Shown here in pieces: positions 56,993 to 64,000 of a DNA stretch of 64,000 nucleotides (position 1 is the stretch's first letter; every line of letters starts with the position of its first letter). The notes beneath the pieces were generated by a model. It was not told the DNA's origin. It did no database searches and saw only the letters and a list, made by a program, of their open reading frames with translations. The position numbers were made by a program, and so were the translations under genes. The DNA is from a virus: IMG/VR virus record IMGVR_UViG_3300028392_000054, positions 1 through 64,000 of that record; one strand, written 5' to 3'.

Positions 56993-59719
56993 CTACAGGA
57001 CTGTTACAACAGAACCACTGTCGTACTGGCTAATACGGATTACCACAAATTCAGCAGGACGCTGAAGTGCTACACCGATTTCTAAGTGAACCTCACCAGC
57101 AGCAATGCTAGATACGGTGTTGATGGAGCTATCGGATTTTACGTAGAAAGCGTCCAATGCTGTAGTTCCTTTTAGACCTCCGGATTGCCAGAAGTTAATT
57201 AGGATTGCTTCACAAGTGGTCTGTAGACGGTTCCATAGGCGCTCGTCGTTTGACTCAAATAAAGCAAAAGCTGTTGAATCTGTCAGGGTCTTACGTAAGT
57301 AAATAAGGCTTCTACGTACTGAAATATAGCGGTTGCTGTATGTGCTGCTAAGTGTACGAGCACCCATTACTACGATTCCAGAACCTGGGATATAACGAAT
57401 AGCGTTCACAGGAGTAGCAGTAGCAAACGTATTAGGATTAGTTGTTCCGTTGTTTAGGTAATCCAATTCGTTGTTTGTCAAAGTAGTAACTGATACAACA
57501 CCAGACAAACGAGCTTCTAGACCAGCAGGTGACTTAAAGACACCACGTGAGCTATCGGTTGTAGCATACTTAGCAGCAATCGCTCCACCAGGATAAGCAG
57601 TAGTAATTGCGCCAGGGCTGCTGGATGTAGGGTTTGGAATTGTTAGGTTGGGATAGTAAACCGCACCATAACCAAGAGCCGCAGAACCAGCAGAACCACC
57701 TGTGTATGAGTTAGCCAAAGTAAGTTGACTTGTCACATCTAGAGTAGCTTGTGTAGGGTCAATTATTACAAAAACATCACCACGGTTATACGCGTATGTA
57801 AGAAGCGCGTTTACGTTAGCTGCTTCAGTAACACCAGAAGCATTTAGCAAAATAGGCTGGTTAATGGCATCCAACTTTGCAGTAGCACTAGTAGCTGCTA
57901 CAGCAGTGTTGGTTACAGTAGAACCATCGCTACCACCGGTAAGGGCGGCATTTGTAAATGTTAAAGAAGTGTTTGCAGGTACCGTCATTGATGCGCTTAA
58001 AACCGCAGTATTAGAAGTAACTGTTCCAAGGGCAGTAATTGCACCTGGGTTTGAGCCCACGTTAATTACCAATGTTGTACCAGTCGTACCGGTTTGAGCT
58101 GTGAAAGTACCGTTGTAACCTGTTGGAGTAACGCCAGAAACAACTACAGTTGCACCTACAGCAATATTGTGATTGCTAGCAGTAGACAATGTAATGTTTG
58201 GAGCAGAATAGCTAACAGTTTGCGCAATAATAACCGCAGCAACACCATAACTAGAAACAGTAGTTCCAGAAGTGATACCATTACCAGCAACGTTCATACC
58301 CGCATTAATGCTAGAGCTAGTGCTAGTTAAGTTAACCAAAGTGCTTGCACCAAGTGCGCCCGTTGAAGTAGCTGTTTGAGATACTAACGCTGTTGTAACA
58401 GGAGTATTTGTAGTAGCAAAGTTAACTGCGGTGTGGTTAGCTGCGTTAGAATCAGTAGCAATTACGTAGTTAGACGAAGCGTTAATAATAGTAGGCGCAT
58501 ATGATGATTCTGTTGCAAGTAATGTAAGATCGCTAAAACGTTCTACAATGTAACCAGCAGAAGTTCCACCTGAATAAATAGCCAAGTTAAAATACTTACC
58601 AGGATATGAAGTGTTTGAGGTAGAATTTGAAATTTCATAATAAAGACCATTAGTCCATAAACCAGGGGTCTTAGCGGTTAGTGTAAGCTCATCTGTACCG
58701 CTTTGTGAAGTAGCCGTGCCCGCAGTAGTAAGAATTGCAGAAGGTGACTGAACATTTGTAACCGTGAATGATGAGGTGGTCGGCACAGCCGTTACTACGA
58801 ATGTACCATTGTAAGTAGAAGGAACAGCACCTGCTACCACAACAGTTTGTCCAACCTTTATATTGTGAGCTGTGTTAACCACAATGTTACCGGCAACAGT
58901 AATCGCACCTAAGTTTGCACCTGTGTTAATTACCAAAGATGTGGTAGTTGTACCAGTCTGTGCGGTCCAAGTACCGTTATAACCGGCTGGAGTAACACCA
59001 GAAATAGTAACTACTGTACCAACAGTTAAACCGGTAATTGCGCTAATTCCAATAGAGCTGTTTGGGGCAGAATATGTAGGAGTAGGGGTACCAGTAGGGT
59101 AACCAGTACCTGTAGTAAGAGTTACGCTAGTTCCGCTGGTTACTGGAGTCTGAAGACCAACAGCAACTGTAGTATTTCCCTTAATCTTTACAGAAGAAGC
59201 TATAGTGCTTGTAACTGTAAGCGGAGTTCCTGCTGGAACAGTAGCATTTTTGCTTAAAGTCAAAGTTGTACCAGCTACCACGGTAATAATAGTTCCTGCT
59301 GAAATACCATTACCAGTAATAGTTGCGCCAACAGCATTTGCAGAAGTAATTGTGCCCGCGGTAGTTCCATCCGATGTAGCAAGGCCAGAAGCAGCGGCAA
59401 TAGTTAACGTAGCGCTATTTGAAGTAGCAGAACCTGAAACAGCAGCTGTAGTAACTACTACACGCTGGATGTAACACTGGCTTCCACCATTAGCAAAAAA
59501 TAGGTAAACAGCAGTCGCAGAATCTGCGTCTGTAGAGTTAGCCAAAATATCACCATACAGAGATGTGAACTGGCTCCATGAAGACACTAGAGTGGCGTCA
59601 AGTGGGCCTTTTGCAAAATAGCCCATAAAAGTAGCTACTGTGGCAGTAGGGGTAGAGGACAGCGCTACAGAAGAAGCGACTTCTTCTAGGTATACTCCGG
59701 GGCGGTTATAAGTCGCCAT
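56993..59719 (-). CDS. Tail sheath protein with inserted beta modules
   Basis: A 908-aa sheath. YNRPGVYLEEVASSVALSS at the start and the C-terminal VNAIRYIPGSGIVVMGARTL then NYISVRRSLIYLRKTLTD-like core (ISVRRSLIYLRKTL) and ALQRPAEFVVIRISQYDSG define the gp18 family. Between about residues 210 and 570 lie repeats of a V-G-x-x-V-V-x-x-G-V-x-P-x-x-Y-N-G-T module and Ig-like strands that thicken the outer surface of the sheath. Contracts to drive the tube through the cell envelope. Confidence 0.92.
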   Translation of the reverse strand: MATYNRPGVYLEEVASSVALSSTPTATVATFMGYFAKGPLDATLVSSWSQFTSLYGDILANSTDADSATAVYLFFANGGSQCYIQRVVVTTAAVSGSATSNSATLTIAAASGLATSDGTTAGTITSANAVGATITGNGISAGTIITVVAGTTLTLSKNATVPAGTPLTVTSTIASSVKIKGNTTVAVGLQTPVTSGTSVTLTTGTGYPTGTPTPTYSAPNSSIGISAITGLTVGTVVTISGVTPAGYNGTWTAQTGTTTTSLVINTGANLGAITVAGNIVVNTAHNIKVGQTVVVAGAVPSTYNGTFVVTAVPTTSSFTVTNVQSPSAILTTAGTATSQSGTDELTLTAKTPGLWTNGLYYEISNSTSNTSYPGKYFNLAIYSGGTSAGYIVERFSDLTLLATESSYAPTIINASSNYVIATDSNAANHTAVNFATTNTPVTTALVSQTATSTGALGASTLVNLTSTSSSINAGMNVAGNGITSGTTVSSYGVAAVIIAQTVSYSAPNITLSTASNHNIAVGATVVVSGVTPTGYNGTFTAQTGTTGTTLVINVGSNPGAITALGTVTSNTAVLSASMTVPANTSLTFTNAALTGGSDGSTVTNTAVAATSATAKLDAINQPILLNASGVTEAANVNALLTYAYNRGDVFVIIDPTQATLDVTSQLTLANSYTGGSAGSAALGYGAVYYPNLTIPNPTSSSPGAITTAYPGGAIAAKYATTDSSRGVFKSPAGLEARLSGVVSVTTLTNNELDYLNNGTTNPNTFATATPVNAIRYIPGSGIVVMGARTLSSTYSNRYISVRRSLIYLRKTLTDSTAFALFESNDERLWNRLQTTCEAILINFWQSGGLKGTTALDAFYVKSDSSINTVSSIAAGEVHLEIGVALQRPAEFVVIRISQYDSGSVVTVL

Positions 59720-59758
59720 AAGATTTTCTCCTTGAGGTTAGTTGAGGGTAAACAAATA

Positions 59759-60376
59759 TTAAACGGGTTGTTGTCCAGATGGGATATCGGTTGTTGTTTT
59801 TGTATTAATATTTACAGTGGATACTGTGTTTGTAGCTGTTGTGTATGTAGCTGCGGTTCCTTCGCTACTCACGGTCACGGTGAATACATTTCGGTATAAC
59901 CGGCGGTTATCTTCAATGGTATCACGTTTTGTGAACTCTTCTAATATCAAATGCCTATAAGATGTCTCGGTCGCTAAGTCATTAGGAACCGATAAATAGC
60001 CGCGTTTTGATATAAAAACCTTATTTAAAAGATGAGCAATAATAGCTCTATCATGCCTAGGATGGCGGGAATAAGTAGTAATCTGGTACATTAAATCCCA
60101 AGCCACAGGAATTTCATAGCTATAAACAGTATTACCGCTAGGAGCAATTGTGCCCTGTAAGTCATTATCTTGGAATACCCCAGAGTGCTGGCGGTAAGTA
60201 GCTGGGTCAAAGTCTAATAACTCAATAGTAATATAAGGGTAACTTTGGGCTCTAGACTCTAAATCTGGGTTAGAAAACCATACACCAACTGAGCGGGTAG
60301 CATTTTTGTCATCCGCTACTACAATCCCAGTAAGCAAGGTTTTAAGGGCAAGGTCTTCACTTAGGATAAAACTCAT
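59759..60376 (-). CDS. Tail terminator-like protein (205 aa)
   Basis: ILSEDLALKTLLTGIVVADD and VGVWFSNPDLESRAQSYPYI then ITIELLDFDPATYRQHSG resemble tail completion/terminator proteins of contractile phages (T4 gp15-like). A Thr-rich C-terminus. Position between sheath and connector genes agrees. Confidence 0.6.
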   Translation of the reverse strand: MSFILSEDLALKTLLTGIVVADDKNATRSVGVWFSNPDLESRAQSYPYITIELLDFDPATYRQHSGVFQDNDLQGTIAPSGNTVYSYEIPVAWDLMYQITTYSRHPRHDRAIIAHLLNKVFISKRGYLSVPNDLATETSYRHLILEEFTKRDTIEDNRRLYRNVFTVTVSSEGTAATYTTATNTVSTVNINTKTTTDIPSGQQPV

Positions 60377-60699
60377 GGAATAATCCCCTGCTCAGCTAAA
60401 TAATCTAGGGATGAACCAGCTAAATCTTTAGCAATGAAGTTCATGTTTTTAGTAACAAATCTTCTAAATATAGGCTTAGGGCTCTCAATACCGTCGCCAT
60501 ACTCTAAGTCATCAATTTGCTGGGTATATCGTTCAGGATAATAAACAATGATTTTTAAATCTTTTATTTCAACTTTAAGTTGAGAAGATATGTTTCTTGG
60601 CCACTCTGCGTTTTCAGCGTCTATCTTTAATAACTTAGTAAGGTCTTTGTTTATTCCCGTAAAAGCCTTTTTTGAATATGCTACAAATTCTACGCTCAT
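60373..60699 (-). CDS. Head-tail connector-like protein (108 aa)
   Basis: MSVEFVAYSKKAFTGINKDL, mixed alpha/beta; sits with ATGA overlaps between the tail terminator and a short gene. Place and size match neck proteins (HK97 gp10-like type), but no family is proven. Confidence 0.45.
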   Translation of the reverse strand: MSVEFVAYSKKAFTGINKDLTKLLKIDAENAEWPRNISSQLKVEIKDLKIIVYYPERYTQQIDDLEYGDGIESPKPIFRRFVTKNMNFIAKDLAGSSLDYLAEQGIIP

Positions 60700-60842
60700 T
60701 TTTTACGCCGCATCGATTTATTTAAAATAAGCGCAATCAATAATTTTTTGTCGTCTGGAAAGCCATCCAAAAAACCTAAAAAGAACTTCTTGTCTGAAGG
60801 TTTAGATACCTTGGACTTAGGGTCCTTGTCAATAGATGACAT
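60696..60842 (-). CDS. Small hypothetical protein (48 aa)
   Basis: MSSIDKDPKSKVSKPSDKKF, then a hydrophobic helix FLGFLDGFPDDKKLLIALIL and a basic end. Starts after a 114-base gap; stop overlaps the next start (ATGA). Perhaps a connector accessory. Confidence 0.5.
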   Translation of the reverse strand: MSSIDKDPKSKVSKPSDKKFFLGFLDGFPDDKKLLIALILNKSMRRKK

Positions 60843-60922
60843 GATAGTCTCCAATGGAGTAGCAATATACAACGCAAATTTGAATCAGCCCCCGCATAGG
60901 GCTACTATTAGGATAAAAGAAA

Positions 60923-60942
60923 AGCCCCGCTTTCGCAGGGCT
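60923..60942 (-). terminator. Terminator hairpin between basic-protein block and tail operon
   Basis: AGCCCCGC/GCAGGGCT with a TTTC loop (one C/A mismatch) followed by T-rich sequence on the minus strand (TTTTCTTTT). It ends the block of basic genes and limits readthrough into the tail operon. Confidence 0.75.
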
Positions 60943-60956
60943 AAACTTTTTAATTA

Positions 60957-61292
60957 TTACGGCTTCTTTTTCTTGAAAGAAGGACCATCTTTCATAGGCT
61001 TATTAACAGGGTTTTTAGCCTTACCCTCAGACCAAACACCGGCAACATTACCTTTTCTTACAGCTTTTTTAGTGCCCTTTAAGTCCTTGTTAATGTTCAA
61101 AGCTTCGTTAACAAGCTTGCCTTTCTTATCGTAAGACGGCCTGTCTGTTCTAGAATAGCTAGTACCTTTAGTTTGAGTCCATTTACTTTTATCATCTTTA
61201 TTACTTTGAACAGTGACTTTAGCACCGCTTGGGGTTCTAACCGTATTGGTAATAATTTTTTTACGAGTTGGTTTTGGATTATTCTTTCCCAT
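60957..61292 (-). CDS. Lys-rich basic protein (111 aa)
   Basis: MGKNNPKPTRKKIITNTVRT and a Lys/Thr/Ser-rich middle with a Pro/Lys end (SFKKKKP). No domain. Part of the basic block, perhaps a DNA-binding head protein. Confidence 0.5.
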   Translation of the reverse strand: MGKNNPKPTRKKIITNTVRTPSGAKVTVQSNKDDKSKWTQTKGTSYSRTDRPSYDKKGKLVNEALNINKDLKGTKKAVRKGNVAGVWSEGKAKNPVNKPMKDGPSFKKKKP

Positions 61293-61294
61293 GG

Positions 61295-61564
61295 TTACTT
61301 TTTCTTTCCTTTACAGGTAGGGCACTTGCCACACTTACCATTAGTACACTTCTTAACCTTAGCGGCTAGAGCTTTGTCCATCTTCATGTCGGCAGACTTA
61401 GACGGGTTCTTAGCATCCATCTTCTTGTCGCCCTTTTTAAAGGCGGTTTTCTGCTTAGGGCTCATGCCCTGCATCATTTTCTTATCAGCTTTTTCGTCAG
61501 CCTTTGAGCCGGTCCAAGGGTTCTTGCCCTTGTTTGCTGCGTTCTTTTTAGCGTGCATCGCCAT
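61295..61564 (-). CDS. Lys-rich protein with Cys cluster (89 aa)
   Basis: Lys/Ala-rich with a C-terminal CTNGKCGKCPTCKGKK, a C-x4-C-x2-C-x2-C metal-binding motif. AAAGGACCC precedes the start. Possible nucleic-acid-binding head protein. Confidence 0.5.
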   Translation of the reverse strand: MAMHAKKNAANKGKNPWTGSKADEKADKKMMQGMSPKQKTAFKKGDKKMDAKNPSKSADMKMDKALAAKVKKCTNGKCGKCPTCKGKKK

Positions 61565-61613
61565 TTGACGGGTCCTTTCGACAGTTACAATTATTACATT
61601 TACACTCTGGCAT
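61548..61613 (-). CDS. 21-residue Cys-rich micro-protein
   Basis: MPECKCNNCNCRKDPSNGDA then R: C-x-C-x2-C-x-C. AAGGAGTAAGACCAATA upstream of ATG 61613 is a strong ribosome binding site, and the reading frame ends inside the next gene. May be a metallothionein-like peptide or a translated leader for that gene. Confidence 0.45.
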   Translation of the reverse strand: MPECKCNNCNCRKDPSNGDAR

Positions 61614-61621
61614 TATTGGTC

Positions 61622-61801
61622 TTACTCCTTAAAATCTTCAACAGCTTTATTCTTAGCCGCCGATCTTGTTCTAGCTCTTTTAGTAGCAGGGTTTTTATGC
61701 CCACCAGTTTTAAATTTGCCCATATTTTCGTGCAATTCAGCAGACGCCGCTTTACGCATAGCCGCCTCAGCTTTATTTAGATTTTGCTTTTTTGGAAACA
61801 T
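61622..61801 (-). CDS. Basic protein (59 aa)
   Basis: MFPKKQNLNKAEAAMRKAAS, then KTGGHKNPATKRARTRSAAK. Lys/Arg/Ala-rich helix, with GAGGGCAAGAAG before the ATG. Overlaps the DUF6321-like gene by 29 bases. Probable nucleic-acid binder. Confidence 0.5.
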   Translation of the reverse strand: MFPKKQNLNKAEAAMRKAASAELHENMGKFKTGGHKNPATKRARTRSAAKNKAVEDFKE

Positions 61802-62105
61802 TCTTCTTGCCCTCTAAACGCTTAGACATAGCCGCAGCCTTCTTCCTAGCATCAGCTTTTGAAGAAGCACCCCAAGCCTGCAACGACAGTAGGAGCCTTG
61901 TAGGCTCGCCATTAGGCTTACGCTCAGGGCCTGGATTACCTGCCATACGAGCCAAGAAAGAAGCCCTACGCGGGTTATCACCGGACTTTACAGGTGCCTT
62001 TAGGTCGGAGCCTGGATTAGCCCTCTCATAGGACTTACGGCCCTTTTCATTAAGGCCGCCTTTAGCGTTTTTACCTGACTTTTTCTGCCATGCTTCACTT
62101 GCCAT
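61773..62105 (-). CDS. DUF6321-like protein (110 aa)
   Basis: AWQKKSGKNAKGGLNEKGRK then NPGSDLKAPVKSGDNPRRAS and FLARMAGNPGPERKP follow the known W-x-x-K-x-G-K-N-P-K-G-G-L-N-x-K-G-R pattern of DUF6321, frequent in phage genomes, role unknown. The C-terminus is Lys-rich and Ala-rich. In the basic block between capsid and tail genes. Confidence 0.75.
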   Translation of the reverse strand: MASEAWQKKSGKNAKGGLNEKGRKSYERANPGSDLKAPVKSGDNPRRASFLARMAGNPGPERKPNGEPTRLLLSLQAWGASSKADARKKAAAMSKRLEGKKNVSKKAKSK

Positions 62106-62269
62106 TATTTCTTCTTCTTCTTAGCAGCTGCCATATTGTCTACAAGATTAGGATAAGGTCTACCAGCAGCTTTAGCACGAGCCTTAGCAGCAGCCTTCTT
62201 AGGCTTAGTTAGTTTCTTATCTTTTTTAGTAGGGTCTGGAGTTTCCCAGACTTTTTTCTCTTTAGCCAT
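62105..62269 (-). CDS. Lys/Ala-rich basic protein (54 aa)
   Basis: MAKEKKVWETPDPTKKDKKL, then KAAAKARAKAAGRPYPNLVD. Exact TAATG junctions at both ends. Resembles histone-H1-like tails. Confidence 0.5.
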   Translation of the reverse strand: MAKEKKVWETPDPTKKDKKLTKPKKAAAKARAKAAGRPYPNLVDNMAAAKKKKK

Positions 62270-62484
62270 TATTTAATCCTTGGGTGTTCTTTGTGAAATT
62301 TCTTAGTAGCCTTTACGCCTTGTTTAACAGTCTTAGAGCCAGCAAGCTTAGTAAGATTCATACGTTGCTTTTTACCAGTCTTACTGTTTTGTTCAACAAT
62401 AATGTCACCTTTTTTACCAGCGCCTTTGTCAACCTTCTTTTTAGTGACTTTATGCGCTTTTCCAGAAGCAGTTACTTTAGTCAT
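62269..62484 (-). CDS. Basic protein (71 aa)
   Basis: Lys/Gly-rich, with IIVEQNSKTGKKQRMNLTKL. Not recognised. Coupled to neighbours by short overlaps. Confidence 0.5.
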   Translation of the reverse strand: MTKVTASGKAHKVTKKKVDKGAGKKGDIIVEQNSKTGKKQRMNLTKLAGSKTVKQGVKATKKFHKEHPRIK

Positions 62485-62596
62485 TTTTCTTCTTCTTTAC
62501 TTCAACAACTGCCTTAGCAATAATTGCTACAACAGACACAATAGTTAATCCAACAATAAGTAGTATTCCGGTGTAATAAGGCAGGTCGATAGTCAT
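62477..62596 (-). CDS. Single-pass membrane protein (39 aa)
   Basis: MTIDLPYYTGILLIVGLTIV then VAIIAKAVV and a Lys-rich end: one transmembrane helix with a basic cytoplasmic tail. It interrupts a block of soluble basic proteins. Role unknown. Confidence 0.5.
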   Translation of the reverse strand: MTIDLPYYTGILLIVGLTIVSVVAIIAKAVVEVKKKKND

Positions 62597-62724
62597 TTCT
62601 TCTTCTTTACGTTTACTTTTTTAGGTAAAGCATTTTGATTAGGGGTTTCTTTAGCCCAACGCTTAGCCATTTCCGGCTTAGTGGCAAACATCCATTTTTC
62701 TTGTTTCTTAGACTTAAAAGGCAT
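62593..62724 (-). CDS. Short basic protein (43 aa)
   Basis: MPFKSKKQEKWMFATKPEMA, then a Lys-rich end. WMFATKPEMAKRW resembles small phage proteins in head-gene blocks; no function known. ATGA overlap with the following gene. Confidence 0.5.
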   Translation of the reverse strand: MPFKSKKQEKWMFATKPEMAKRWAKETPNQNALPKKVNVKKKK

Positions 62725-63077
62725 TATTTAGCCTTCTTAGGTGCTGCCTTCTTTGCAGCTGGCTTAGCGGCTGGTTTAGCAGCAGCTTTTTTAGGTGCTG
62801 GCTTTGCAGCATCTGGAGTACCACTAGTCTTAGGTATTGAAGACTTTTCTGATGCTGCGTATCCAGGCTTACGAATAGCGGCATAACGAAGAGTAGTCTT
62901 ATAACCCTGCTTAGCCAATTCAGCCATGTGGTTAGCAATATCTACGTGAGGAGCACCTCGCATAGCGGTAGTGCCTTTTTCTTTGTCTTTAGCGTGATCT
63001 ACAATAGGCACAATATCGTGGGTCTCATCCGAGTACTCCGGTGTTGATGGTGCCGCTGCGGCTGCTTTCTTAGCCAT
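62724..63077 (-). CDS. Protein with histone-H1-like Lys/Ala/Pro tail (117 aa)
   Basis: A folded N-terminal part (THDIVPIVDHAKDKEKGTTA then MAELAKQGYKTTLRYAAIRK) precedes a tail of KPAAKPAAKKAAPKKAK type. The tail would bind DNA, and the N-terminal part may attach to the capsid. GGAGATATAA precedes the start. Confidence 0.6.
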   Translation of the reverse strand: MAKKAAAAAPSTPEYSDETHDIVPIVDHAKDKEKGTTAMRGAPHVDIANHMAELAKQGYKTTLRYAAIRKPGYAASEKSSIPKTSGTPDAAKPAPKKAAAKPAAKPAAKKAAPKKAK

Positions 63078-63086
63078 TTATATCTC

Positions 63087-63620
63087 CTATGGTTGGGCGT
63101 AACTTAAGAACTGTGAATCATTAACAAGCTCATCTGGAGCTAGTTGTGAAAGGTCCATAACTACTAAAGTATACCTGTTAGCAACTAAACCTGCTGGCTG
63201 AGCTTTAGTAGGTCTAAAAACTTCGCCTTTATAGACAACGCGGTATTTATCCAAGAGGTCTACTGAGGAAGTAATAGCGCCAATATTGGTAAATACTTCT
63301 GGGGCTACTGCCTGAACATCATCTACATTTAGGGTTAAGTGTAGAGTGTCTACGTTGTAGAAACCGCGTTCATTTAGCAAGGAAGAGCCTTGAGTAAGAC
63401 TAGCTCTAATTACAGAAATAGTCTTAGGGCCAATCCAAACACGACCAGTGCCAATAGGCTCAACATCATAAATGGTATCTTTGACAGAACTAGCGGCATC
63501 AAACTTCCACCACTCAGCAGATGTTCCTACTGGGTTAGTGAGGTCAGCTGTAATGCCTTCGCTAATCTGGTCTGATTCGAAATCAGAATCAAACCTACCA
63601 CCTGGTGTGTAGGCTCTCAT
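63087..63620 (-). CDS. Structural protein, probably neck/head completion (177 aa)
   Basis: Beta-rich protein (GTGRVWIGPKTISVIRASLT then ERGFYNVDTLHLTLNVDDVQ) next to the capsid gene. Layout is like a head-completion or adaptor protein; no named family is claimed. Its start is directly behind the capsid stop codon. Confidence 0.4.
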   Translation of the reverse strand: MRAYTPGGRFDSDFESDQISEGITADLTNPVGTSAEWWKFDAASSVKDTIYDVEPIGTGRVWIGPKTISVIRASLTQGSSLLNERGFYNVDTLHLTLNVDDVQAVAPEVFTNIGAITSSVDLLDKYRVVYKGEVFRPTKAQPAGLVANRYTLVVMDLSQLAPDELVNDSQFLSYAQP

Positions 63621-63623
63621 ATA

Positions 63624-64000
63624 TTACGCCTGAGCTTCGGTCCAAGACAAACGCCCTACTACCTGCGCTGCTGCAAGAGAGTTAAGGTTTTGAACCACAA
63701 TTGTAAGAACGTCAGGACCATCAGGGTAAATACCAGTGTTAACCACGGTAGTTCCGCCGCCAAGGATTGAATTACCAAGGTCACGAACAATTGAAAGGTC
63801 GATGCTGTTGGTACCATTAACAAAGAATCCGCCAGTAACTTCACCACCAGTAACCGTAGGAGCCGTAGTTGCTGTTGAATGGTCAGCAATTTGTGCAAGG
63901 CTTGAGGTAGGTGAACTTAGTGCGTTCCATGTTGTTGATACAGTAGGAACACCGTTTAGTACAGCTGTTACAAGCAGGTTACCAAAAGTAGAACCTTGAA
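63624..64000 (-). CDS. Probable major capsid protein, C-terminal part (runs off the window)
   Basis: The minus-strand frame is open from base 64000 to a TAA at 63624-63626. Residues include GGEVTGGFFVNGTNSIDLSI, VRDLGNSILGGGTTVVNTG, YPDGPDVLTIVVQNLNS and end RLSWTEAQA. An 'SWTEAQA' end is, to my knowledge, typical of capsid proteins of actinophages, and the gene sits immediately upstream of connector genes. The N-terminus lies outside, so it cannot be verified. A decoration protein is the alternative. Confidence 0.55.
   Translation of the reverse strand, partial: QGSTFGNLLVTAVLNGVPTVSTTWNALSSPTSSLAQIADHSTATTAPTVTGGEVTGGFFVNGTNSIDLSIVRDLGNSILGGGTTVVNTGIYPDGPDVLTIVVQNLNSLAAAQVVGRLSWTEAQA

Noticed and set aside
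1-64000. CRISPR array or cas locus
   Set aside because: No direct repeats with regular spacers were seen; the Cas4-like gene at 22761 sits in a recombination operon, as in many phages, without Cas1/2.

Overview
The window is part of a large, AT-leaning, contractile-tailed (myovirus-type) bacteriophage genome whose host is most likely an actinobacterium. The host inference rests on a WhiB-family iron-sulfur regulator, a class II (B12-dependent) ribonucleotide reductase and many small zinc-ribbon proteins of actinophage style. The modest GC content would fit phages of freshwater, acI-like actinobacteria; this is inference. No integrase, large terminase or portal is visible. The last gene, probably the major capsid protein, runs off the right end, and the first gene (DUF932) runs off the left end.

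Layout. (1) 1-9,530, plus strand: small genes of early or host-takeover type in tightly coupled chains (TAATG and ATGA overlaps), plus a MoxR-type AAA+ ATPase / VWA-metallopeptidase pair and a GxGD prepilin peptidase. Three gaps carry a repeated regulatory cassette: terminator hairpin, 27-bp inverted repeat, 11-bp-phased TCGTTACC repeats, (AG)5 tract, TATAAACTG. (2) 9,715-15,690, minus strand: class II ribonucleotide reductase, a TGT-like protein, an HAD-like protein, a nucleotidyltransferase-like protein and small zinc proteins. (3) 15,739-20,300, minus strand: small hypothetical proteins, including a tandem pair of zinc-ribbon paralogues, and a metallophosphoesterase. (4) 20,366-30,976, minus strand: SpoVS, RuvC-like resolvase, Cas4-like nuclease, WhiB, a Hjc-like nuclease, RecA, DNA polymerase A, a probable ssDNA-binding protein, a Dam-type methylase and a ribbon-helix-helix protein. 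(5) 31,000-32,680, minus strand: tRNA-Trp, Hsp20, tRNA-Thr and an NlpC/P60 lipoprotein. (6) 32,924-36,036, plus strand: lysis/surface cassette of holin-like proteins, a secreted coiled-coil/PA14 protein followed by a candidate -1 frameshift signal, and an M23 endopeptidase. (7) 36,098-43,850, minus strand: MT-A70 methylase, SNF2-like helicase, primase, DnaB, SWIM protein, DnaC-like loader and a probable initiator. (8) 43,901-64,000, minus strand: tail fibre, baseplate (P2 gpI-like, gp47/J, gp25, spike OB, gp27-like hub, gp53/LysM), tape measure, tail chaperone with a frameshifted extension, tube, sheath, connectors, a block of very basic small proteins, and the capsid C-terminus.

Regions 4 and 7 together supply a nearly complete replication-recombination machine. 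Region 8 supplies a T4-like contractile tail. Region 6 opens the cell. The plus-strand left arm probably reprograms the host. The least explained elements are the repeated regulatory cassettes of the left arm, the frameshift signal after the PA14 protein, the prepilin peptidase, the SpoVS homologue and the MoxR/VWA pair.
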